The position numbers and the translations under genes were made by a program. Shown here in pieces: positions 17,511 through 23,746 of a stretch of 38,409 nucleotides of DNA (position 1 is its first letter; each line of letters starts with the position of its first letter). The stretch spans positions 1 to 38,409 of the forward strand of contig JABSRU010000039.1 in assembly GCA_013214965.1 (NCBI GenBank), written 5' to 3'. The notes under the pieces are model-generated. The model was given only the letters and a program-made list of their open reading frames with translations. It did no database searches and was not told the origin of the DNA. Origin of the DNA: Gammaproteobacteria bacterium (GTDB lineage: Bacteria; Pseudomonadota; Gammaproteobacteria; Enterobacterales; Psychrobiaceae).

Positions 17511-18149
17511 ATGCATGCTTATGCGATTAATCCATCGATTAAATTTTTCAAACGTCTGGTCGATATTATCTTGGCTAGTGCGATGTTACTCATGCTCTGG
17601 CCTCTGATGTTACTTGCGGCTATCGCGATAAAACTAAGTAGCTCTGGCCCCGTCTTTTTTGCTCAACAACGCATCGGATTGTCGACGCCGTTATACGTGG
17701 AATTTTTTATGATGTATAAATTTAGAACCATGATTAACCATGCCGAAAAAAATAGTGGCGCCATACTGGCAATTGTCAATGATGTTAGAATAACCCCGCT
17801 AGGTCATTTGTTAAGGAGAACCCGGTTTGACGAACTGCCACAATTATTCAATGTGTTGCGCGGTGATATGTCATTAATAGGGCCAAGACCTGAGCGGCCT
17901 GAATTTTACCAACGCCTAGAGGACCAAATTCCCTTTTTTGCAGAACGCACCTTTCTAATCCAACCAGGTATCACAGGACTCGCACAAGTAAACCAAGGAT
18001 ATGACACCTGTTTAAATGATATACGAACCAAGCTTAGTTACGATCATGGTTATGCTTTATCACTGTTTACACCCATTCAATGGATTAAAATGGATTCGCA
18101 TATCCTGATAAAAACCCTGGTGGTGGTGGTGACCGGTCGAGGTCTATAG
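17511..18149 (+). CDS. sypR: Initiating sugar phosphotransferase (WcaJ family, SypR-like)
   Basis: A 212-aa monotopic phosphoglycosyl transferase that starts the repeat unit by putting a sugar-1-phosphate on undecaprenyl phosphate. One hydrophobic N-terminal hairpin (about 18-41) leads to the conserved core: SSSGPVFFAQQRIG, YKFRTM, the catalytic Asp-Glu pair in RRTRFDELPQLFNVL, RGDMSLIGPRPERPEF, and PGITGLAQV. It is short because it lacks the N-terminal four-TM and CoA-binding-like domains of WcaJ. An upstream in-frame start at 17475 would overlap the previous gene, but AAGGGA is placed for the ATG at 17511. Last gene of the second block. Confidence 0.92.
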   Translation: MHAYAINPSIKFFKRLVDIILASAMLLMLWPLMLLAAIAIKLSSSGPVFFAQQRIGLSTPLYVEFFMMYKFRTMINHAEKNSGAILAIVNDVRITPLGHLLRRTRFDELPQLFNVLRGDMSLIGPRPERPEFYQRLEDQIPFFAERTFLIQPGITGLAQVNQGYDTCLNDIRTKLSYDHGYALSLFTPIQWIKMDSHILIKTLVVVVTGRGL

Positions 18150-18161
18150 TTTTATCTTGCA

Positions 18162-18174
18162 TTGCAAATTGAAA
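18162..18174 (-). promoter_or_regulatory. Predicted enhancer (UAS) 3
   Basis: On the minus strand the 13 bases read TTTCAATTTGCAA, 12 of 13 identical to the site at 6167. The centre (18168) is 102 bp before the -12 base of sigma-54 promoter 3, about one helical turn further than in the other two promoters and so on the same DNA face. An overlapping TTGCA-T-TGCAA lies at 18157-18167. Confidence 0.5.
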
Positions 18175-18180
18175 AAAATA

Positions 18181-18202
18181 GAGGGAGCATCTTAATTCCC
18201 TC
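18181..18202. other. Hairpin GAGGGA/TCCCTC between the sypR- and sypA-like genes
   Basis: A 6-bp stem (18181-18186 with 18197-18202) and a 10-nt loop, flanked by A-runs on the plus strand. Read on the minus strand it would end in a T-tract like an intrinsic terminator, but no minus-strand gene needs it. On the plus strand it may stop or protect the sypR transcript; it lies between UAS 3 and its promoter. Confidence 0.35.
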
Positions 18203-18255
18203 ATCAAAAAAAAACTAACATACTGATAAAACTATTTATTTAAAAATAAACCAGT

Positions 18256-18271
18256 TGGCTCAATATCTGCA
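18256..18271 (+). promoter_or_regulatory. Sigma-54 promoter 3 (-24/-12) for the sypA-D-like block
   Basis: TGGCTC-AATAT-CTGCA keeps GG (18257-18258) and GC (18269-18270) 10 bp apart, with two deviations from the consensus. Predicted start of transcription is near 18282, 28 nt before the STAS gene. It matches promoter 2 in having C at the first position of the -12 element. Confidence 0.7.
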
Positions 18272-18309
18272 ATTACCTTAATGTTCCTGTCACAATAAAG
18301 GTAATTGTT

Positions 18310-18660
18310 ATGATATTACAAACTCATCTAGCACAAAATCAACAGCTTGTTGTTACATTATCCGGCGACATGGATGCGGATGGCGTCAAAACAATCCAGA
18401 CAAAATTTACTTGCTTAGAGCAATCCCAAACGCCGCATATGGTATTGGACCTTCATCATGTTGACTTAATCGACTCTTCAGGTATCGGGGCCATTGTTTT
18501 TCTTTTCAAGCGGATGCGTAATCGTGGCTACTCATTGTCATTGATTGGGGTACACGGGCAACCTAAGTCCCTGATTAAAATGCTCAGGATCCATCATAAT
18601 ATGTCGGTCACTTGGTCAGCGGAGCCAGATCAAAACATTAACTCAATTTATAGGGCTTAA
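18310..18660 (+). CDS. sypA: STAS-domain protein, anti-sigma-factor-antagonist-like (SypA)
   Basis: A 116-aa single-domain STAS protein, the phospho-switch type of SpoIIAA and SypA. The core LDLHHVDLIDSSGIGAIVFL places Asp55-Ser56-Ser57 at the conserved phosphorylation loop; as I recall, Vibrio fischeri SypA is regulated by phosphorylation of Ser56. In that organism unphosphorylated SypA is needed for biofilm formation, and SypE (RsbW-like kinase plus PP2C phosphatase) controls it. No SypE-like gene lies in this window. It is directly behind sigma-54 promoter 3, and its stop codon overlaps the next ATG (TAATG). Confidence 0.88.
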   Translation: MILQTHLAQNQQLVVTLSGDMDADGVKTIQTKFTCLEQSQTPHMVLDLHHVDLIDSSGIGAIVFLFKRMRNRGYSLSLIGVHGQPKSLIKMLRIHHNMSVTWSAEPDQNINSIYRA

Positions 18661-19448
18661 TGATGAGAGAGCAACTAATTTTAGTCTGCGTGCTAATAAT
18701 ATTTTTAAATCAAGGCTGCGCAATGCTACCCAAATATAATCGACTACCAAGTAGCTCTGCCCCACGTTATGTGGTGGCAGTCGATCAACCGTTAGGTCAA
18801 GAGCATGGATTACACTTTGACTACACCTTACTGACCCAGCACTTGGATATTCTAGTGCTGGAGGGAGCTGAGCTGTGCTTTCCTGCCACGGTAGTCCAAG
18901 CTCAAACACGCGAGATTCGTATCGGCAATGAGCTTAAGGACGGATTACTCTTTGATGCCGCCAACGATATTATCATTCAACGGCGACTATTAGACCGTTT
19001 AGAGCACCAGCTAGAATATGTTAATCAGCATCAGGCTTGCACCCTAGCCAAAACGCCACCGTTAAGCTCTCCAGGGGCCCTTGGTCAAAAGATAGCAGCA
19101 TTACTTAATATTGATAATCAGTTTGCTGTCGACTCATTTTCATTAAACCCTAAATTTGTAGTTAAGCTTGGTCAAGCTGTAGCGCTAATTAGAACATTAA
19201 CTGATTATCGCTTGTTGATTACTGGACATGCTGATAACACAGGCACCAACCAACATAATCTAGCGCTATCTCGCCAGCGTGCCGAACAAGTCAGTCGCTA
19301 TATTCAAATAATGGGAATAAGTAAAGACCGTATTGATATCGCTGCACTGGGTAGTAATGACCCACTCATGGTCGGAAGTTTACGCGAAAACCGTCTGGTC
19401 AATCGACGCGTCACTATCGAATTAATTGAGCATGCACAGCCACAATAA
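18660..19448 (+). CDS. sypB: OmpA-like outer-membrane lipoprotein (SypB-like)
   Basis: A 262-aa lipoprotein: a hydrophobic signal ending in LNQGC gives lipidation at Cys20 (counting from the first ATG). After a region I do not recognise, the C-terminal OmpA/MotB peptidoglycan-binding domain spans about 150-255, with LLITGHADNTGTNQHNLALS, RAEQVSRYI and GSNDPLM, and NRLVNRRVTIEL at the end. It probably anchors the export apparatus to the cell wall. Starts on the previous stop (TAATG); a second ATG three bases on is possible. Second gene of the sypABCD-like block. Confidence 0.85.
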   Translation: MMREQLILVCVLIIFLNQGCAMLPKYNRLPSSSAPRYVVAVDQPLGQEHGLHFDYTLLTQHLDILVLEGAELCFPATVVQAQTREIRIGNELKDGLLFDAANDIIIQRRLLDRLEHQLEYVNQHQACTLAKTPPLSSPGALGQKIAALLNIDNQFAVDSFSLNPKFVVKLGQAVALIRTLTDYRLLITGHADNTGTNQHNLALSRQRAEQVSRYIQIMGISKDRIDIAALGSNDPLMVGSLRENRLVNRRVTIELIEHAQPQ

Positions 19449-19460
19449 GGAGCATTAGTC

Positions 19461-21554
19461 ATGGCAAAATATCTAATCATGTTGCTATTATGTACCTGTT
19501 CGTTACACGCAAAGCAAAATTATCATATTCAATTAGGCGACCAAATACACATCGCATTGCCTGGTGAAACAACTCTAAACAAAGATTTTACCGTCAGTAT
19601 TGATGGCACGATCAATTTGCCCGAAATCGGTATTATCACGATAATAGGTTATAGCGAAACAGAGCTGCAAAAAATATTACACCAATCATTAAGCCCTGTT
19701 TTTAGAGACATGAGTGGATTTTCGGTATTTGTGGCGAAAAAAAGACTGCTGATTCATGTCATGGGCTATGTAAAAAAACCCGGTAAAGTGTTTTTATCCG
19801 CCAGCGCCAATGTGCAAATGGCACTACAAGCGGCCGGAGGGCTACGCTCAGGCGCACAATTAGATAAATTGCAACTACGTAGCAGCAATAACACTAATAT
19901 TTTCAATTACAAAAAATATTTAGATAGTGGCGATAATAATATTCTGCCTCGTCTGAGCTCTCTAGACACGCTATTTGTACCTGCTTCACCGATGATCGGT
20001 AACATCGAAGTCGATTTTGATCCGACCAAGATGGCCGCTGGGGGTGACGCAAGCGACAAGTTCGCAATTAAGGTATTTGGTGAAGTCCACCAACAAGGCA
20101 CCTTTTCATTTAACCCCGGCACCAGTTTGATTGAATTTTTGATGAAAGCTGGTGGGGTAACACGTTATGCGGGCGTCGAACAAATACGCGTTATTACCAA
20201 TGGAGAGCCTGTCTTATTTAACCTTAAACACTACCTTGATAGTGGTGATGCTAGCTTATTGCCGCTCATCACTCCGGGGAGCACAATCTTTATTCCGCGC
20301 CAAGAAGAGCAGATTAAAACCGGAAGTAGTGTGGTCTATGTCATGGGCGAAGTTTTTAAGCCTGGAGCCTATGAAGGGAAAAAAGATATCACCTTTATGG
20401 ATATTCTCGCCAATGCGGGCGGACCAACACGATTTGCAGAATCGCGCCAAATAAAAATAATTAAGGCCGATGGCCAAGTCGAGTCTTTCGATCTCACCGC
20501 TTATACCCATGGCACAACGGATCGTTCGCTCCCAGCTATTGTGGCCGGTGACGCGATTTTTGTCCCCGAAAAAACCGATATCAATGAAAAGTCATGGCTT
20601 AAAATATCGCCAAAACGCGCGGTACGAGTGATTGGTGAAGTCGTTCGCCCGGGGCGTTATGAATGGGCCAATGAAATGTCATTGATTGACTTACTAGCCC
20701 ATGTCGGCGGACCAACATCGCGCGCTGACACCGCCAACATTGACGTTCTTACCCCCGATCTACATGGCAAAATCACGCATTATAATTTTGATCTAGATAG
20801 CTTCCTTAGTCAAGCATCCCGTGAATCTAAGCTACCAATCATTCGTGCCGGTGCGACGATTAGGGTTCATAGTTTACCCAATGATCCGCACGATAATAAG
20901 GCACAATGGGTCAGGCAATCTGCCGAAAAATCAATTTACGTTTTTGGTCAAGTGGGTGCACCCGGACGCTATATGTTTACCAACAAAATGAATTTTCTCG
21001 ATATTTTAGCGGCTGCTGATGGCCCGACCGACAAAGCAGACCTTCGTAACATCCGAATTAGTCATCGCCATACTGATCATGCTTCAGTTAGTCAACTCAA
21101 CCTCGCACTGTATTTTGAAACTGGCGATGAACACCTATTACCCGAGATTAGAACGGGAGACACAATCTATCTGCCAGAGCGCAATAGAGAATGGCTTGAT
21201 AAACCAAAAGAGATGACCGTTCGTGTATTAGGGGCAGTCAATAAACCGGGACGCTATAGTTATAGCGACAACATGACTATTTTAGATCTATTGGCCCAAG
21301 CAGGAGGCACTAGTGCCACGGCATACATCGAAAAAATAACCGTGATTAACCTTTCTTGCTGCCGCAGTCAGGCACAGGTGTTTGACCTAGCACTTTTCAG
21401 CCAAACCGCCGATTTTTCAGCATTACCAGTGATCAGGGTTGGCGATACGGTTTATGTACCAGACCAACGACAAAGCACTTTATCCAAAGCTAGAGCAAGC
21501 TTACGTGATGTCTTTGAACTGGTCTCTCTAGCGTCATTACTTGGTTTATTATAA
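19461..21554 (+). CDS. sypC: Polysaccharide export protein, Wza-like with six SLBB repeats (SypC-like)
   Basis: A 697-aa exporter, about twice the usual Wza length. A signal peptide (about 1-17, likely cut after LHA) has no convincing lipobox. The Poly_export domain follows (YHIQLGDQIHIALPGE, FTVSIDGTINLPEIGII). Then come six SLBB-type units, each with a V-x-G-x-V-x-x-P-G core: MGYVKKPGK, FGEVHQQGT, MGEVFKPGA, IGEVVRPGR, FGQVGAPGR and LGAVNKPGR, each followed by an (A/D)GG-like turn. The C-terminus (RDVFELVSLASLLGLL) could be the outer-membrane helix. It should form the periplasm-spanning EPS channel; the extra SLBB units may lengthen it. Confidence 0.9.
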   Translation: MAKYLIMLLLCTCSLHAKQNYHIQLGDQIHIALPGETTLNKDFTVSIDGTINLPEIGIITIIGYSETELQKILHQSLSPVFRDMSGFSVFVAKKRLLIHVMGYVKKPGKVFLSASANVQMALQAAGGLRSGAQLDKLQLRSSNNTNIFNYKKYLDSGDNNILPRLSSLDTLFVPASPMIGNIEVDFDPTKMAAGGDASDKFAIKVFGEVHQQGTFSFNPGTSLIEFLMKAGGVTRYAGVEQIRVITNGEPVLFNLKHYLDSGDASLLPLITPGSTIFIPRQEEQIKTGSSVVYVMGEVFKPGAYEGKKDITFMDILANAGGPTRFAESRQIKIIKADGQVESFDLTAYTHGTTDRSLPAIVAGDAIFVPEKTDINEKSWLKISPKRAVRVIGEVVRPGRYEWANEMSLIDLLAHVGGPTSRADTANIDVLTPDLHGKITHYNFDLDSFLSQASRESKLPIIRAGATIRVHSLPNDPHDNKAQWVRQSAEKSIYVFGQVGAPGRYMFTNKMNFLDILAAADGPTDKADLRNIRISHRHTDHASVSQLNLALYFETGDEHLLPEIRTGDTIYLPERNREWLDKPKEMTVRVLGAVNKPGRYSYSDNMTILDLLAQAGGTSATAYIEKITVINLSCCRSQAQVFDLALFSQTADFSALPVIRVGDTVYVPDQRQSTLSKARASLRDVFELVSLASLLGLL

Positions 21555-21566
21555 AGGAGCATTGTG

Positions 21567-22280
21567 ATGATCCACATTCCAGAGTCTTATCTTGAACTTG
21601 AATATATTTATAGCGCCACACTCGCCCGAGACATAAAATCACTAGCTATCGTCTCAACCACTCCAGGAGAAGGCGTCAGTTCGCTGCTCCTCAGTTTGGC
21701 AAAACGCAATGCCTTCGCAGGTAGAAAAACCTTAGTGGTTGATTTTAACATCTACAACCCAGAGTTAAGTGCATTAACCAAACCGAGTGTCAACAGTAAT
21801 TCATCCCGAGGCTTACCGTTACCAGCAGTATTGCCACAAGCTAATGGTAATACCAATATTGCCATTATATCGGTTCCAATTGAACGTAAACTAGTCCTTG
21901 GATTACGAGAGCCAGGCGTCCTCCAAAACCACATTACACAATGGCTCGACACTTATGACAATGTGCTCATTGATACTTCTCCAATGAGCCTAACGAACCG
22001 AGCTAACCTACCGCCGGAATATATATCAAGCGCCTGTGATGGCACCATATTAACCGTACTCGCTGGCAGAACAACCAACACAGCGGTAGTTAATACCCTA
22101 AACAAACTGAACAAAGCACAAGCATTACTCATTGGTATCGTGATAAATGATCAATTCAATCCCAGCCTCAAAAACGAATTACTCAGAGAGATCGAGCGCT
22201 TTGATGGCATTTTACCAACCCTAGCTAAAAAACTTTGCCATTGGATAAAAAGACGAAAAATATTAGCTTTAGAAGTATAA
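21567..22280 (+). CDS. sypD: BY-kinase/CpsD-like P-loop protein with altered Walker A (SypD-like)
   Basis: A 237-aa protein with the fold of bacterial tyrosine kinases that partner Wzz proteins. Walker A reads TPGEGVSS (residues 32-39): the essential Lys of GxGK(S/T) is Val37. Walker A' (LVVDFN) and Walker B (VLIDTSPM) remain. The C-terminus (KKLCHWIKRRKILALEV) lacks the usual tyrosine cluster. It may therefore be a non-catalytic adaptor for the Wzz-like protein. ATG 21567 was chosen over GTG 21564 because AAGGAG is 7 nt before it. Last gene of the sypABCD-like block; its stop codon touches an inverted repeat. Confidence 0.8.
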   Translation: MIHIPESYLELEYIYSATLARDIKSLAIVSTTPGEGVSSLLLSLAKRNAFAGRKTLVVDFNIYNPELSALTKPSVNSNSSRGLPLPAVLPQANGNTNIAIISVPIERKLVLGLREPGVLQNHITQWLDTYDNVLIDTSPMSLTNRANLPPEYISSACDGTILTVLAGRTTNTAVVNTLNKLNKAQALLIGIVINDQFNPSLKNELLREIERFDGILPTLAKKLCHWIKRRKILALEV

Positions 22281-22360
22281 TACCAATCTGATCAAAATTA
22301 ACGTACACGGCGTTGCTTTATCTACGTACAACAAAATCACAAACTTAATAAGATTGGTAT
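22280..22360. repeat. 81-bp inverted-repeat element (MITE-like)
   Basis: ATACCAATCT (22280-22289) and AGATTGGTAT (22351-22360) are perfect 10-bp inverted ends of an 81-bp non-coding stretch. Its left end shares a base with the stop codon of the preceding gene. Short elements with ATACCAAT ends are common in Shewanella and Pseudoalteromonas-like genomes, from memory. The right arm is followed by AAGTTTTTG, so it may also help end transcription of the sypABCD-like transcript. Confidence 0.55.
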
Positions 22361-22419
22361 AAGTTTTTGTAATATCAAAAAATAATGTAGAATCAGCTCT
22401 ATACTATAAGGATATTACA

Positions 22420-23697
22420 ATGACGAAACCGGAACTGTTGATTTTAGATGATGATATCGATGTCTTAAACGCATTAGCACGGGTGTTACGCCATCATTTT
22501 ACTCTCCATTTATTTTCAAACCCGCTCGAGGCACTAACCCTATTACGCCATAATTTTATCCCGCTTATTTTGTCTGATATGCGTATGCCAATCATGGATG
22601 GCGCCGAATTTTTAGCCCAAGCGGCCGAGATCACTCCCGGTGCTAAACGCTTCATTTTAACCGGTCATAGCGATATTAATAGGATGTTAGATGCGGTTAA
22701 TGAAGGAAAAATAACCCACTACTTTACCAAGCCATGGGACAACGATGAACTGATCGACGTACTGCAACAATCCTTTACGGTCTTAATCGAAGAACTACGA
22801 ACTAAAAGTTTACTTAAACAACATCAACAACAAAATTCACAATTATCATTGCTTAATATGTCGATGGAGTTAACTCTCTCAAAAAATAAAAAGAAGCTGT
22901 CGATGCTTTCTGGTAAAGAAGCAAAAAGTTTTTCCCGGTTGCGCAAAACATTTCAAGTATTTATTGATATTTATGCCAATGCCATCGCCCTCCACACCCA
23001 AGAACATACTGGTCATAGTCACCGTGTTGCTAGCCATGCACGATTACTCGCTCATCAACTAGGCTGTGACAAACTAATGATTTTCCAAATTTATGTCGCG
23101 GGATTACTTTATGAGGCAGGAAAGCTGACATTACCGCAATCACTATTGACGACCCCCTACGATCAACTAACCCAACTAGAACTTGCACAGTTTGAGCAAT
23201 TTCTTCAGCACAGTAAAACGCAGCTAGCGCCGTTGGAGGAAATGATGTACGTGGCAAATATTATTGAACATATCAGTGAACAAGTGAATGGTTTAGGCCG
23301 CCCAGAGCATTTAAGCGGCGACAATATCCCACTTGGCTCACGAATTTTAGCAATTGTCACTGAGTTTGATAACTTAATCATTGGACGTAGTACCAAAAAA
23401 CCCCTGACGGTTCAAGCAGCGATCACTCGACTGCAACTTTTAGCTAATGAACATTTTGATCTGGCAATACTAAAACAATACATCACGTTACTTGAGCAGA
23501 GACCTCAAGCCGATGAAGGAGATATTGAATATCCGATCGACATTACCAAATTAGTACCGAAAATGATTTTAACCCAAGATATACACCACAATGGTGGACG
23601 AATTCCAGTACTCACTAAAGGCATGGTTATTGAACAACATCATATCGAACGCTTGCTTAATATGAGTGATGATATCTCAATGATTTTTATTGGTTAA
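22420..23697 (+). CDS. Response regulator with degenerate HD-GYP domain
   Basis: A 425-aa protein. The receiver (1-125) is intact: LDDDID, phospho-acceptor Asp53 (LSDMRMPIMDG), ILTGHSD and FTKPWDND. After a coiled linker, residues about 180-370 align with HD-GYP c-di-GMP phosphodiesterases, but key positions differ: the HD of LLHDIGK is YE (LLYEAGK), HHHE is HISE, and GYP is GRP (NGLGRPEHL). Metal binding and hydrolysis are therefore doubtful; it may sense c-di-GMP or bind partners. It stands where SypE sits in Vibrio but has no kinase or PP2C domain. Ribosome site AAGGAT. Gene order suggests a link to EPS output. Confidence 0.8.
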   Translation: MTKPELLILDDDIDVLNALARVLRHHFTLHLFSNPLEALTLLRHNFIPLILSDMRMPIMDGAEFLAQAAEITPGAKRFILTGHSDINRMLDAVNEGKITHYFTKPWDNDELIDVLQQSFTVLIEELRTKSLLKQHQQQNSQLSLLNMSMELTLSKNKKKLSMLSGKEAKSFSRLRKTFQVFIDIYANAIALHTQEHTGHSHRVASHARLLAHQLGCDKLMIFQIYVAGLLYEAGKLTLPQSLLTTPYDQLTQLELAQFEQFLQHSKTQLAPLEEMMYVANIIEHISEQVNGLGRPEHLSGDNIPLGSRILAIVTEFDNLIIGRSTKKPLTVQAAITRLQLLANEHFDLAILKQYITLLEQRPQADEGDIEYPIDITKLVPKMILTQDIHHNGGRIPVLTKGMVIEQHHIERLLNMSDDISMIFIG

Positions 23698-23704
23698 CAA
23701 ATCA

Positions 23705-23728
23705 AAAAGTCTCCCAAAGGAGACTTTT
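23705..23728. terminator. Bidirectional intrinsic terminator
   Basis: AAAAGTCTCC-caaa-GGAGACTTTT: a perfect 10-bp stem with a 4-nt loop and A/T tracts on both sides, between two converging genes. It ends the regulator transcript on the plus strand and the subtilase transcript on the minus strand. Confidence 0.9.
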
Positions 23729-23746
23729 ACTTAAGACTCACAACGA

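Noticed and set aside
22361-22419. A possible fourth sigma-54 promoter before the receiver/HD-GYP-like gene (TTGGTATAAGTTTTTGTA)
   Set aside because: GG-N10 is followed by TG rather than GC, and the GG belongs to the MITE-like end; no enhancer palindrome upstream.
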